Shown here one piece after another: positions 8,489-20,932 of a DNA stretch of 64,000 bases; the stretch's first letter is position 1, and the number at the start of each line of letters is the position of its first letter. The position numbers and the translations under genes were made by a program. The stretch is from Przewalskia tangutica (taxonomy: Eukaryota; Streptophyta; Magnoliopsida; Solanales; Solanaceae). The notes below the pieces were generated by a model. That model worked only from the letters and a program-made list of their open reading frames with translations. It was not told the DNA's origin and did no database searches. Location: the NCBI GenBank assembly GCA_029844215.1, contig CM056724.1, positions 79,441,093 through 79,505,092 on the forward strand, given 5' to 3'.

Positions 8489-10455
8489 CCCCCTCTCTAG
8501 ACTAAGTGGCTTTGGCCGAGGGCCTTCCCTTGGTAGAAAGTTGTCTTCCAAGTTTAGTCACTATTCCAAAATACCCTAGCCCCAAAATCCCTTTTAGTAT
8601 TTAAGTAGAACTTGTTGGACACTTCTAAGAGTTCTCGAGCTTTGAGCGCATACAAATTAGGAGCTAAACCTTGCTCAGGAGCGACTTTTAACTTGGATAA
8701 TTTTTGGGCTTATCGAGGTAAATAAACTTACCCTTCTGTTGTAATTAGAGAATACATACTGTAGAAGTATAGGAATAAGTATAAATACTTAGAAGGATAT
8801 TACAGAATAGAATTGAATCGTATCACAAAGAGAAGGGTTTAAACGAAGAATAATTGAACTATACTTACATAGGACTGTTTTCATGAGACTTGAGTAGCTT
8901 GACGGCAGGGAAGTGCGCCCAATTTTCCGTAGAATAGAGAACCCTCTCGCTTAGAATCACATGAGTAGTCTAGACGTTGATAGACGTGTCTGACTATTAT
9001 AGGTTGATTCTCTGCGCGAGACATATTCGACTTGGCAGGTGGATTTCGCCGAGAAGGTATGTGATTCCTCCTATACTCTTGAGCATGATATTTTAAATAT
9101 ATATATAGTACGGTAGACGTACGTGTGTTAACTGAATAATACTTACGGCAATGTCTTGCGACTTAAGTCTGAATAATACTTACGGCAATGTCTTGCGACT
9201 TAAGCCTGAATAATACTTACGGCAATGTCTTGCGACTTAAGCCTGAATAATAAGGATCTTAAAGCATTTCAAAAGAATCTCGAATCATTTTTAATGTAAG
9301 AGAAATGTTTGGTTTTTAAACAAAAAGCTTAAGAGTTATACTAGCTTTATGGGAAGTTAGGTATAACAACTTAAGAAAGATAAAAGGAACTGTTTACTTA
9401 TTTGTTTATAACAACCTTGTATTGATTTCAGTAAAGTGTAGTAAGATGGTTTGAAAAGTAGACATAATATGATGCTATGTGTGTTAGTGTCTTGTAACGT
9501 TTGTATAAGAGAGTATCCTTGTTGTTCTTATGTTGTTTAACGATAAGCTGTTATGTTAGTATAATATCACTCACCTCTTGACATGTTACCGGGGGTTAAG
9601 CTGCCCTCCGATGCGGGGTAGACTCAGTGATGCAGGACCATGATTCGAGAATACCTCATGCGTGTCCAGGGACCTATGCGAGCTACGAGAGTTCCGTGTT
9701 AGTGCGGGTTATACCTCATGCGGTCTATGTGGCCATGCGGACTACGAGTCGGGGATGCCGAGGAGTAGCTACCTCGATGCAGGTTATACCCTATGCGGGC
9801 CTATGTGAGTGGCCTATGCGACTACGGAGTCCAGGATTAGGCTTGCATAGTGATACTACAGGCGATTGGCCTGCTCGATCATTCGCACCTAGAAAAGACA
9901 CATAGCTTTACCTATTGTTGCTCTTGTTTATGATGTGGCACTATGTGCGATTACCTTGGTTGTTTCGTGCATATTTGTAAAATTGGTTTTAAAATGATAT
10001 GATTTCATTTAAGTACTTTACAGTTTCACATACTTAGTAATTGTATCGACCTCCTTCTGGGCGCGTTCATGCCGCAGGTAAGGGCAAGCAGGTGCTAGAT
10101 CCACATCCTTAGGATCTTTGCTTTGGTGTCGGGAGCTCCATCTTCTCCGGAGGCTCTACTTTTTGGGTATGATCTGTATTGTAGATAGTTTTGTACATTC
10201 AGGGTATGGCGGGGCCCTGTCCCGCCATAGTTGTTTATCTTCTTAGAGGTCTGTAGTCCTATTGTACAGTTGAGATGTAACTGCAAAACTATGTTTATTT
10301 ATATATGCTGAAAGACGACATTTTCTCACATAAACTGTGTCTCAATTTTCATTGATTCATATCTTGTTTTATATTTCCGCTGATTTTCTCTGATGTATGA
10401 CTGCTTGGGTGCCCGGGTAAGGCACCAGTCACGGGCCCCGGAACGGGTCGTGACA
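8489..10455 (+). repeat. E3 3' LTR, second segment
   Basis: Continues the E3 LTR after S1, starting with the second CCCCC. It contains the leader region, the 37-bp repeats at 9132-9245, the GTACG hairpin near 9112-9125, the cassette of type A (9600-9860) and the segment ATGGCGGG-N7-CCCGCCAT near 10204. It ends GGAACGGGTCGTGACA at 10455. Without S1 the LTR is about 2.46 kb, the shortest in the window. Short reading frames on both strands look incidental. Confidence 0.92.
9132..9245. repeat. 37-bp repeat, three units, E3 LTR
   Basis: CTGAATAAT recurs at 9132, 9169, 9206 and 9243. The unit includes TACGGCAATGTCTTGCGACT. It is the plus-orientation form of the family 37-bp repeat. Confidence 0.9.
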
Positions 10456-13055
10456 GAGGTATTCCCCGTATCGAGGGTAGCTACTCCCCGGCATCGTCCT
10501 GGACTCGCAGTCCGCATGGCCACATAGACCGCATGAGGTATAACCCCGCACACTAACCTGGAACTCTCGTAGCTCCGCATAGGTCCCCTGGACCCGCATG
10601 AGGTATTCTCGAATCATGGTCCCAGACCGTCTGAGATATACCCCGCATCGGAGGGCAGCTTAACCCCCGGGATCATGTCAAGGTGAGTGGTATAATATCA
10701 ACATAACGGCTGATCGTTAAACAACATAAGCGCGATCGAGGGAAACCCCTTTACACAAACATCACAAGATACTAACACACGTAGCATCCTAACATGTCTA
10801 CTTATCAAACCAACAAGAAAGTATTACAAGGCTATCACAAACCAACACAATCAAGTTTATTCACACAAGGTACTTTCTACTTTTATGTTAAACAAGTTCG
10901 GGTTTTTATCCCCAAAGTACTTCATACATTAACTCTTTTAAAAGATCCATTTCTTTCACAAAAGTCCCACAATACCCGTAGTATAAAAATAGAGTGACTA
11001 TCTTTTGAAGTAAATCAAAACACTTTTCTTTGTAAAAATTAAGTAACAACATTCTTTTCCAAACGTTCAAGTTTGCCTAATTTCCATTACTCAAGTTTTT
11101 CATTTTCGAAAGGTTTCGTAGTTCATAGTATTAATCACTTAATGATATAATTCTCCTTTAAAACAATTTGAGAAACATATGTCTTATATGTGAGTAGGCT
11201 ATTCTTGTTTATAACAATCTTATAACAGCAACCATGACCTAGGAAATGTAATATCATTTTGTCTCATCTTAGCTTCTATGCAGATGGAGGTTTCTACTGG
11301 TTTTAATAATACTTTAATAGTCAATACATTTCCCTTTATTAGCGCTGCTGTGGTTTGTTCGATACTTATTCTGATTTCCGAAATCAGTAAAACATTATTC
11401 CTTTTAAAAACCAAGTACTCATTACTCACGAATGAGGTTTCACACCTTTTTTAACAAAATTCACATTAATATAATTAAGTCAAGTCTCTTATCTTTTAAG
11501 ACCAAGTCTCTTAACTTCTTAAATCAATAAATCATTCTTTTTATCTCTCTTAAGCCGTTATACCTAACTTCCCATAAAGCTAGTATAACTCTTAAGCTTT
11601 TAAAACCAAGTATTACTCTTCTGCTAAAAATGATTCAGTATTCTTTTGAAATACTTCAAGATTATTCAGGCTTAAGTCAAAAGACATTGCCGTAATTATT
11701 ATTCAGGCTTAAGTCAAAAGACATTGCCGTAATTATTATTCAGTTAACACACGTACGTCTACCGTACTATATATATTTTAAAATATCATGCTCAAGAGTA
11801 TAGGAAGAATCACATACCTCGCGACGATTATCGACTATTAGCAAAACGCTCCACGGCTATAACCCGGCTAGCCTTGTCCACCTTTCAAGTAGATAATGCT
11901 ACTTGCAGAACTTCAACCTATAACGGTTATACAAGTCTATCAAAGTCTAGACTACTCTGTAGAATGAATCTAGATACAAGATTCTACGGAAAATCAAAAG
12001 ACTTCCCTACCCACAATCTTTACAAGTTCATCAGAATACAAATCCTATGTAAGTACAGTTCATTTCTCTTCTTATATACCTTCCTTGTATATAACTTATA
12101 CTTTAATTCTTATACTTCAATAGTATATACCCAATTACAAAAGGGAGACAAGATATTTACCTCGATAAGCCCATAATTATCCAAGTTTAAATGTCGATCC
12201 TGAGCAACGTTTAGCTCCTACTCTGGGCGCTCCAACCCGCTCCAAACAACCGTTAGAAGTTCTACGCAACTTCATCTTAATACTTCAACCAACTGTGAAG
12301 ATTTTCCTTAGGGTTATGTTTAGTGACTGAAGGGGAGTATAATAGTATTTCTGGGCTTTTAGTATAGGTGTAACCTTGGAATACTACAAGGTATTTGGGC
12401 CAAGGTATTTTGGAATAGTAACTATACTTGGAGAGTATTTTTCTACCAAATGGGGGGGTATTTTACGAGAGCTTCAAGGTATGGGGGGATACCTCTCGGC
12501 CAAGGCCACTAGGAGGGGGGGTGTACCCCTCGGCCAAGGGCTTACTCCAAGGGGGAGGGGGAGGGCTTGGACGAACCATAGAGAGGGAGGGAGAGGGTTT
12601 TCAAGACTTAGGGATTTTTGTGGATGAAGAAGATCTTCAACTAAGGGGGTATTTATAGGGAAATCAATGGTCAAGATCATGCCAAGTAGTAGGCAAGTGT
12701 AGGGTGAGGATTCAGCCATGTGTACCTTATCCAACTACCACACAAAAATATCACAAATATCCTACCAACTCTTGACTTCCAAATCGTCCAACTTGCCGTC
12801 CTTCACTCCACCAACTTGAGGGTGACAAGTGTCGCCCTCTCGTTGGTCCAAAATATTTCGTCTCTCGAAAAAATCCGCAAAAAATATAAATGATATAGCC
12901 GGAATTTTCCCTTCGCAAGTTTTGTAAAACGTTTCGTCGAAAAACGATTCCTTTCGGTAGTTGTGAACAAAATTTCGGTCCTAGCCTAACTTTAAGTCTT
13001 TGAACTTTTCTACGTACGTCCTCACGTACATACTCTGAAAATACGGGGTATAACA
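10456..13055 (-). mobile_element. E2: LTR portion right of the E3 insertion, minus strand
   Basis: The sequence from GAGGTATTCCCCG onward matches the interior of minus-strand LTRs elsewhere here (compare 22990-25696) and ends GGGGTATAACA at 13055. The left part of this LTR lies beyond E3, outside the window, so it cannot be told whether E2 is a solo LTR or a complete element. It carries the 37-bp repeat (two units near 11668-11740), a TATA box at 12650-12657 and the palindrome at 12818-12839 with one arm mismatch. GTGGA at 13056-13060 should be the right target-site duplication. Confidence 0.88.
12650..12657 (-). promoter_or_regulatory. TATA box of E2 LTR
   Basis: TATTTATA (TATAAATA in LTR sense), followed in LTR sense by a CCCCC stretch. 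Confidence 0.7.
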
Positions 13056-15299
13056 GTGGACAAGGCTAGCCGGGTTATAGCCGTGGAGCGTTTTGCTAAT
13101 AGTCGATAATCGTCGCGAGGTATGTGATTCTTCCTATACTCTTGAGCATGATATTTTAAAATATATATAGTACGGTAGACGACGTGTTAATCGAATAATA
13201 ATTACGGCAATGTCTTTTGACTTAAGCACGAATAATAATTACGGCAATGTCTTTTGACTTAAGCTGAATAATCTTGAAGTATTTCAAAGAATCTCAATCA
13301 TTTTTAACAGAAGAGTAATACTTGGTTTTAAAAGCTTAAGAGTTATACTAGCTTTATGGGAAGTTAGGTATAACGGCTTAAGAGAGATAAAAAGAATGAT
13401 TTATTGTTTAAGAAGTTAAGAGACTTGATCTTAAAAGATAAGAGACTTGACTTAATTGAATTAATCTGAATTTTGTTAACAAGGTGTGAAACCTCATTCG
13501 TGAGTAATGAGTACTTGGTTTTTAAAAGGGATAATGTTTTACTGATTTCGGGAATCAGAATAAGTATCGAACGAACCATCGCGTTAATAAAGGGAAATGT
13601 TTTGACTAATTAAGTATTATTAACCAGTAGAAACCTCCATCTGCATAGAAGCTAAGATGAGACAAAATGATGTTACATTTCCTAGATCATGGCTGCTTTA
13701 ATAAGATTGTTATAAACAAGAATAACCTACTCACATATAAGGCATATGTTTCTCAAATTGTTTTAAAGGAGAATTATATCATTAAGTGATTAATACTATG
13801 AACTACAAAACCTGTCGAAAATGAGAAACTTGAGTATTTGAAATTAGGCAAACTTGAACGTTTGGAAAAGAATGTTGTCACTTGATTTTACAAAGAAAAG
13901 TGTTTTGATTTACTTAAGAAGATAGTCACTCTATTTTTATACTACGGGTATTGTGTGACTTTTGTGAAAGAAGCAGACCTTTTAAAGAGTTAATGTATGA
14001 AGTACTTTGGGGATAAAAACCCAATCTTGTTAATCATATAGTAGAAAGTACCTTGTGTGCATAACTTGATTGTGTTGGTTTGTGATAGCCTTGTAATACT
14101 TTCTTGTTGATTTGATAAGTAAACATGCTAGGATGCTACGTGTGTTAGTGTCTTGTGATGTTTGTGTAAAGGGGTTTCCCTCGATTGCGCTTAAGTAGTT
14201 TAACGTTCAGCCGTTATGTTGGTATTGTACCACTCACCTTGACATGATCCCGGAGGTTAAGTCGCCTCCGACGCGGGTAATACTCAGCGTGCGTGTGACT
14301 ATGATTCGAGGATACCTCACGCGGTCCCGGGACCTGCGCGAGCTGCGAGTTCCGTGTTAGTGTGCGCCTTTATGGTCATGCGGTCTATGTGGCTACGCGG
14401 ATCGCGAGTCCAGCGGATGCCGGGAGTAGCTACCGATGCGGGAATACCTCACGCGCCTATGAGGTTGGCCTACGCGAGTCGCGGAAGTTCGAGGCTAGAC
14501 GTGCACATTTGATCTCGCGACGTGTGGCGGCTTCGATCATGTGGCGGTCTAGACAGATCTCATGATACGATTTATGACCTTGTTAGTACTGGGTGTTAGT
14601 TGTCGGCTATGCCTTCGCATTTACCTCAGACGGTTTATTATGACACGTGGGACCCGTGTTCATGTGTATTCCTTGGTGCTTTTATATCATAGATCGCGGT
14701 GAGGAAGGTATTCCACGCATGATTGATGTTGTGGCGTGAGACCCATTGTTATATTTAAGTGATGACTTTGAGGCGTGAGTCACGACTTGACATATTTGTT
14801 TATTTATCGTAAATTGTAGTTTGGTTATCATACATGTCTCCTGCTTTATATAGACTGCTATGATTTCATTTACGTGATTTTTCGGGCCACATACTTGGTA
14901 CTTGTTAGATCGACCTCCTTCTGGGCCGTTCATGCCGCAGTAGAGGTACACCGATGTTGATCCTCGCTCTTAGGATCGCAGTCAGCTTTGGGAAGCTCCG
15001 TTTCCCGAGGCTTATCGCAGTATAGTCCCTGCCGTTGTAGGTATTTACATTCAGGTATGGCGGGCCCCGTCCCGCCATTGTTGTCATATCATTCTTAGGT
15101 CTGTAGTAATCGTTTGGGCGAGTTGTAATGGGATGTAATCGCTTGGTTTTAAGTTGTTTTATATATATGCCGGGCAAGTTTTCTCAGACATCGTTTTACA
15201 CTTCTTGTTATTTCCATACGGTTTTATGTTCCGTGATTACTGATGTATGTCTACTGGGTGCCCGGTAAGGCACGACCACGCCCGGTTCGGGTCTTGACA
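13056..15299 (+). repeat. E1 5' LTR, 3' portion
   Basis: Starts in mid-LTR at GTGGACAAGGCTAGC and ends GGGTCTTGACA, one base away from the family end. It includes two 37-bp units near 13192-13275, the type A cassette around 14240-14560, and the ATGGCGGG-type hairpin near 15055. It matches the E1 3' LTR from 19050, with differences mostly at CAG/CTG sites. Confidence 0.9.
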
Positions 15300-15303
15300 A
15301 AAG

Positions 15304-15315
15304 TGGTATCACAAC
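15304..15315 (+). other. primer-binding site of E1 (mutated)
   Basis: TGGTATCACAAC lies four bases after the LTR end. The family consensus seen in E6 is TGGTATCAGAGC, complementary to the 3' end of initiator tRNA-Met. The GAGC to CAAC change would weaken priming, if it is not a sequencing error. Confidence 0.8.
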
Positions 15316-15505
15316 AGTTAATCCTCGGAAAGTGTCTACAGACCGTATCTAGTAGAGTCTTGATTATCGGTGTGTTGTGCACCACACCAATAATCAGGAG
15401 GCTATAGGATATTTAGGATTGGTTTCCATTCTTCTCACTCTGAGATCGTGCTTAGAGCTGTGTTATAAGTTGGACCCCTCTAACGTATTTCTTTCCTTTA
15501 CCGTT

Positions 15506-16339
15506 ATGCCTCCGCGTAAGGCAACCCGGGCCCAGGAGGGCAAGGCAGCCGAGGGAGTTGCGAGTAGAGTACAGAGGGTTACGAGGGCACAGGCCCAATC
15601 ATCACCTGGGGTGGTGTTTCATTCGGGGAGTTCTGCTACGTCACCAGTCCCAGCAGAGTTTAGCACAGCGGCAGCAGTTCCCACTGCGGCCATGATAGTT
15701 GAACCTTCAGTTCCACGACCGGGAACAGAGTATATAGATTGCAAAGAGGCGACCCTGTTACTAGCTAAGGATGTAGCTACCAGAGAGTATATGATATATC
15801 GATTTATCACGGGTCTTGACGACTATCTAAGAGAGGGTAGTGCAAGAGTAATTCTTCAGTTAGGCTTGAGCATGGCCTGTGTACGGGCTTAAGCGCATCA
15901 GGCCAAGAAACATAGAGATCGACGGGTTAACCAAGATCAGCAGAAGAGGGCCAGAACAACAGGGTCCTTTGGTAACTTTCGAGGCGGACCTTCTCAGCAG
16001 TAGATTGGTTATGCGCCTCCGCCAGAGCAGAGTGGTTCTCCACAGGGTTCAGGACGTTCGGGGTATGCAGGAGTTGGTCAGAGCTCCAGAGCTTCCGGTT
16101 CACAGCTACACGTAGGTTCCAGCCAGCCGGATTCAGTTTTTCCCCAGTGTTCACAATGTGACAGGCGTCATCCCGGGGAATGTCGTCTTTTAGTTGGTAC
16201 TTGTTTTACCTGCGGCCGTCAGGGCCATGTGTCGAAAGGATGTCCTAGTAGGAGGGATGCAAGTAGGAGGACTCAGCCTTCAGGATCGGTGGGTAGTTCG
16301 TCATCTTCCCTAGCTATGCGCCCTACGGGGCAGGTTTGA
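15506..16339 (+). pseudogene. gag remnant of E1 with CCHC zinc knuckle
   Basis: Gag packages element RNA into particles. The start ATG at 15506 gives MPPRKATRAQEGKAAEGV, the conserved N-terminus also visible in E6, E7 and E8. One frame runs 278 codons to the TGA at 16337-16339, broken by TAA at 15890-15892 and a TAG near 16003 at a position expected to be CAG (Gln). The middle reads DVATREYMIYRFITGLDDYL. The C-terminal part has CSQCDRRHPGEC and the knuckle CFTCGRQGHVSKGC (C-X2-C-X4-H-X4-C) at 16202-16243. The capsid core FxRxxPPxFxG segment seen in E7 is missing, so the gag is internally deleted. Confidence 0.88.
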
Positions 16340-16816
16340 TTAGAACGACTAAGGGGAGTGAAGCAGTAGACACAGGTATATCCTTAACCCTCTAGAGATT
16401 GTATGTGTGATAATTGTGATTAGAAATCATGGTTAGTTAAAAGGGTAAGATTGGGGATAAGGTAAGTGTAAGCCTTAGAGTTTTATACGTGGAGACCTTA
16501 GAGGCAAGGCCATCTTGGGTAAAAGAGTTATTTTATGTTTGACCCTTATCGGAGTGCATAGTATAAATGGGATATATTTGTGGAATGAAAGAGGGTAGTT
16601 GAGCTAAGAAGACGGCTAAGTTTTCGTAACGTGATTAGTGAGATTGTTCCGGATCGGGGAGCTAGTGTTTTGCGCAGAGTGGGTCGGGTTGAGGCCATGT
16701 TGCGGGTCAACCCGCAGCCTGTTTTGTGATGGGGTCAGTTCGGGGTGGTCCCGCCAGGAGGTGGGGTCACGAGGGTGTTAGGCCCAAGTTTAGTTAACCA
16801 TCGTACGAGTTCGTAG
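16340..16816 (+). other. non-coding linker of the non-autonomous subfamily (E1 copy)
   Basis: About 480 bp between gag and the integrase remnant. It begins near GTATATCCTTAACCCTCTAG and includes TGGTTAGTTAAAAGGG and TGAGATTGTTCCGGATC. Recognisably the same linker occurs in E5, E6 and E8, and its first two thirds in E7. No reading frame is conserved among the copies. It occupies the place of protease, RT and RNase H. Confidence 0.8.
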
Positions 16817-17633
16817 ATGCGTTCGACCAGTAGTCGGGCCGATGAGGTCAGTCCCTCTTGTCTTTTAGTCGAGACCGTTTACCCGGCAGAGAGTTATGCG
16901 AGATGTTTATATCAAGAAGGTTGTAAGGCTGCACGAGGTGCCTGCTTTCACCTTATGACAGACAGTGAAGCCCAGGTTATGGCTATTTCGTTTTCTGGGA
17001 GTTTTACCAGGCAGGGTAGGAACTCCGGTGAGTCTCCGTATCGCATTCATCCTCGGGCCAGTGTTTTGATTTCAAGGGTAGCTGTGAGGATTGTTGCCTC
17101 CTGTTGAGGGAGTGTTTTAGCTACCATTTCAGTGTGCGGATGTCGCCTTATGAAGCCTTGTAGGGGCGGAAGTGTAAGTTGCCGGTCGATTGGTTCGAGG
17201 TTGGCAAGGTGCAGATAGTTGGTTCATACTTGTTCATCAGAATGTGGATAGGGTGAAGCTTATCCAGAAGAGGTTATTGGCAGCTCAGAGTCAACGGAAG
17301 TCGTGCGGATAATCGACGTCGACACTTAAAGTTCAGGTTGACGGTCGGTATTCTTGAAGGTACCACCCCGGATAGGGTGTGACGAGTTTTGGAAAACAGA
17401 GGGAACTTAGCCTGAGGTACTTGGAGCATTTTCAGATCCGTCGGAGGATAGGCCAGGTTGCCTATAAGTTAGCTTTGACTTCCGACGTGGGAGGCAGTAT
17501 GTCCGGTCTTTCATATTGTTATGATCGGAAAAGTATCGGAGATCCATCCAGAGTGTTCCCAGTTAATGATGACCAAGTTGGAGATAGTGACCCCGAGATT
17601 TTGGAAATTGAAGCAGTAGCGAAAATGTGGTAA
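16817..17633 (+). pseudogene. integrase remnant of E1
   Basis: The frame 16817-17107 contains TVYPAESYARCLYQEGCKAA and LMTDSEAQVMAISFSGSF, a decayed version of the integrase mid-core around the second catalytic Asp. At 17120-17220 another frame gives FSVRMSPYEAL and GRKCKLPVDWFEVGK, the distal core, with a TAG inside. The frame 17379-17633 has FGKQRELSLRYLEHFQIRRR and IGQVAYKLAL then SIGDPSRVFPVNDDQVG, matching the integrase C-terminal module of E3 and E4. The chromodomain tail is not recognisable. The DDE triad is not intact, so no activity is expected. Confidence 0.8.
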
Positions 17634-17917
17634 GTTATGAGAAAGAGTTCGAGTGTACGAGAAGGGTACGACGAGCAAGAGAATAGAAGTGATCATTTCG
17701 TTTGTAAAGAGAAGGTGCACAGGGAGTAGATTTTAGACCTTGGGTGGGAGTTTTTGTTATGCTAGAGATGGTTCCTCGTGGACTGGGATGTAAGTGTTTT
17801 CGCGTGTTGTATTGTGGCCAGGTGTGGCATGATTGTTTTCGTAAGTACAGCAGTGAAGACTATACTGGCGCATGTGTGTTTTGAGACTTAGAAAGAACAT
17901 TCGGGACGAATGTTTCT
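17634..17917 (+). other. 3' non-coding stretch of E1 before PPT
   Basis: No supported coding content. The last part, GAACATTCGGGACGAATGT, is the block shared by all elements next to the PPT. Confidence 0.6.
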
Positions 17918-17930
17918 AAGGAGGGGAGAA
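17918..17930 (+). other. polypurine tract of E1
   Basis: AAGGAGGGGAGAA, followed at once by LTR start TGTTATACCCCG. Confidence 0.92.
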
Positions 17931-18144
17931 TGTTATACCCCGTATTTCCAGAGTACGTACGTAAGGACGTACGTACGAAAGTTTGAGCCTTAAGTTAGGC
18001 ATAGGTTCGAATTTTGTTCACAACCCCCGATTAGAGTCGTTTTTCGACGAAACGTTTTACAAAGCTTGCGAGGGGAAAAATACGGCTATGTCATTTGTAA
18101 TTTTTGCGGATTTTTCCGAGTGACGAAATATTTTGGACCAACGA

Positions 18145-18166
18145 GAGGGCGACACTTGTCACCCTC
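18145..18166. promoter_or_regulatory. U3 palindrome of E1 3' LTR
   Basis: GAGGGCGACA and TGTCACCCTC around CT; the left arm has one change (T to C) from the perfect form. Confidence 0.65.
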
Positions 18167-18312
18167 AAGTGGGCGTTCAAGTGGGACGATTTGGGTGCAC
18201 ATTTTCTTCCTTGTTTTGTGCCTTGTTTGGTGGAGTAGGGATAGGGGCACTTGGGCAAATCTTGGCCCTCCACTTGCCCCCCACATGGCTTGATCTTGGC
18301 CATTGATCTTCC

Positions 18313-18320
18313 TATAAATA
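18313..18320 (+). promoter_or_regulatory. TATA box of E1 3' LTR
   Basis: TATAAATA followed by a run of C, at the family position about 385 bp into the LTR. Confidence 0.75.
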
Positions 18321-20932
18321 CCCCCCCCCCCTTTGAAGATTTCTTCATCCACAATAATTTCCAAGTCTTGAAATTTTCCCTCCCTTCTTGTTGGTTTCTT
18401 CCCCCCCTCCCCTTTGTGAGGCCTTGGCCGAGGGGTACACCCCCCCTCCTAGTGGTGTGGCCGAGAGGTACCCCCCCTCTTGGTAGAAATACTCTCCAAA
18501 GTATTGTTGCTATACCAAAATACCTTAGCCTTATACCTTGTAGTATTCCAAAAGTTACCTCTATACGTAGAGCCCGGAAATACTACCTTTTGTCCTTTTA
18601 GTCTCAAAACGAAACCCTAAGGAAAATCTTCACAGTTGGTTGAAGTATTAAGTAGAAGTTGCGTAGAACTTCTAAGGGTTGTTTGGAGCGGGTTGGAGCG
18701 CCCAGAGTAGGAGCTAAACGTTGCTCAGGATCGACATTTAAACTTGGATAATTATGGGCTTATCGAGGTAAATATCTTGTCTCCCTTTTGTAATTGGGTA
18801 TATACTATTGAAGTATAAGAATTAAAGTATAAGTTATATACAAGGAAGGTATATAAGAAGAGAAATGAACTGTACTTACATAGGACTGTATTTACAGTAG
18901 ACTTGTAAAGATTGACGGGTAGGGAAGTGCTGCCCAATTTTCCGTAGAATCTTGTATCTAGATTCATTCTACAGAGTAGTCTAGACTTTGATAGACTTGT
19001 ATAACCGTTATAGGTTGAAGTTCTGCAAGTAGCATGTTCTACTTGAAAGGTGGACAAGGCTAGCCGGGTTATAGCCGTGGAGCGTTTTGCTAATAGTCGA
19101 TAATCGTCGCGAGGTATGTGATTATTCCTATACTCTTGAGCATGATATTTTAAAATATATATAGTACGGTAGACGTACGTGTGTTAACTGAATAATAATT
19201 ACGGCAATGTCTTTTGACTTAAGCCTGAATAATCTTGAAGTATTTCAAAAGAATACTGAATCATTTTTAACAGAAGAGTAATACTTGGTTTTAAAAGCTT
19301 AAGAGTTATACTAGCTTTATGGGAAGTTAGGTATAACGGCTTAAGAGAGATAAAAAGAATGATTTATTGTTTAAGAAGTTAAGAGACTTGATCTTAAAAG
19401 ATAAGAGACTTGACTTAATTGAATTAATCTGAATTTTGTTAACAAGGTGTGAAACCTCATTCGTGAGTAATGAGTACTTGGTTTTTAAAAGGGATAATGT
19501 TTTACTGATTTCGGGAATCAGAATAAGTATCGAACAAACCACTGCAGCGTTAATAAAGGAAAATGTTTTGACTAATTAAGTATTATTAACCAGTAGAAAC
19601 CTCCATCTGCATAGAAGCTAAGATGAGACAAAATGATGTTACATTTCCTAGATCATGGCTGCTTTAATAAGATTGTTATAAACAAGAATAACCTACTCAC
19701 ATATAAGGCATATGTTTCTCAAATTGTTTTAAAGGAGAATTATATCATTAAGTGATTAATACTATGAACTACAAAACCTGTCGAAAATGAGAAACTTGAG
19801 TATTTGAAATTAGGCAAACTTGAACGTTTGGAAAAGAATGTTGTCACTTGATTTTACAAAGAAAAGTGTTTTGATTTACTTAAGAAGATAGTCACTCTAT
19901 TTTTATACTACGGGTATTGTGTGACTTTTGTGAAAGAAGCAGACCTTTTAAAGAGTTAATGTATGAAGTACTTTGGGGATAAAAACCCAATCTTGTTAAT
20001 CATATAGTAGAAAGTACCTTGTGTGCATAACTTGATTGTGTTGGTTTGTGATAGCCTTGTAATACTTTCTTGTTGATTTGATAAGTAAACATGCTAGGAT
20101 GCTACGTGTGTTAGTGTCTTGTGATGTTTGTGTAAAGGGGTTTCCCTCGATTGCGCTTAAGTTGTTTAACGTTCAGCCGTTATGTTGGTATTGTACCACT
20201 CACCTTGACATGATCCCGGAGGTTAAGCTGCCCTCCGATGCGGGGTAATACTCAGGCAGTCTGTGTGACTATGATTCGAGGATACCTCATGCGGGTCCCG
20301 GGGACCTATGCGGAGCTGCGAGAGTTCCAGGTTAGTGTGCGGCCTTTATGGTCATGCGGTCTATGTGGCCATGCGGACTGCGAGTCCAGGCGGATGCCGG
20401 GGAGTAGCTACCCTCGATGCGGGGAATACCTCATGCGGGCCTATGAGGTTGGCCTATGCGAGTGCGGGAAGTTCGGGGCTAGACGCGCATTTGATCTTTG
20501 CGGGCGTGTGGCAACTTCGATCATGTGGCGGTCAGACAGATCTCATGATACGATTTATGACCTTGTTAGTCTTGTGGGTGTTAGTAGTCGGCTATGCCTT
20601 CATTACTTACCGTGCGGTTTTATTATGACACAGGTGGGACACGGTGTTCATGTATTCCTTGGTGCTTTTATATCATAGGCTGGCGGTGAGGAAGGTATTC
20701 CACGGGCATGATTGATGTTGTGGCGTGAGACTCATTGTTATATTTAAGTGATGACTTTGAGGCGTGAGTCCACGACTTGACATATTCGCTTATTTATTGT
20801 GAATCGTAGTTTGGTTATCATACATGTCTCTGTTTTATATAGACTACTATGATTTCATTTACGATATTTTCGATTCACATACTTGGTACTGTTATCGACC
20901 TCCTTGGGTGCGTTCATCTGCATGGTAGAGGT

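Larger units (their letters stand above)
1..10455 (+). mobile_element. E3: Ty3/gypsy chromovirus, 5' end outside window, 3' LTR interrupted by S1
   Basis: This is the 3' part of an autonomous-type element. Decayed pol domains run in the order protease, RT, RNase H, integrase and chromodomain tail, which is the Ty3/gypsy order. A polypurine tract at 3875-3887 follows, then a 3' LTR from 3888 to 10455 that ends in GGGTCGTGACA. The bases after the end, GAGGT at 10456-10460, match one copy of a target-site duplication within E2's LTR; the other copy lies left of the window. Stops and frameshifts occur in every domain, so the copy is not functional as given. Confidence 0.9.
13056..20932 (+). mobile_element. 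E1: outermost non-autonomous element (visible part)
   Basis: Visible parts are a 5' LTR remnant 13056-15299, PBS, gag remnant, non-coding linker, integrase remnant, PPT and the 3' LTR up to 20932, where E4 is inserted. The internal region is only 2631 bp and lacks protease, RT and RNase H. The 5' LTR begins left of the window beyond E2 and E3. The LTR pieces 13056 onward and 19050 onward start at the same point (GTGGACAAGGCTAGCCGGG) and are almost identical. E1 received two independent insertions, E2 and E4, so it is the oldest layer. Confidence 0.9.
17931..20932 (+). repeat. E1 3' LTR up to the E4 insertion
   Basis: Starts TGTTATACCCCG. It contains the palindrome at 18145-18166 (one mismatch), TATA box at 18313-18320, a C tract, the leader, one 37-bp unit near 19190, the type A cassette at 20220-20540 and the CATGCCGCAG-like block near 20915. 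It stops at GTAGAGGT where E4 begins; GAGGT at 20928-20932 should be the left target-site duplication. The remaining LTR end lies beyond the window. Confidence 0.92.

Noticed and set aside
10456..10460. Shared GAGGT target for E3 and E4 as a target-site preference
   Set aside because: The two sites lie in different parts of the LTR and only one copy of each duplication is in the window. The other visible duplications (CCCCC, TTATG, GTCAA) share no motif.
15304..15315. tRNA gene near the TGGTATC sites
   Set aside because: Only 12 bases complementary to a tRNA 3' end are present. These are primer-binding sites, not tRNA genes.
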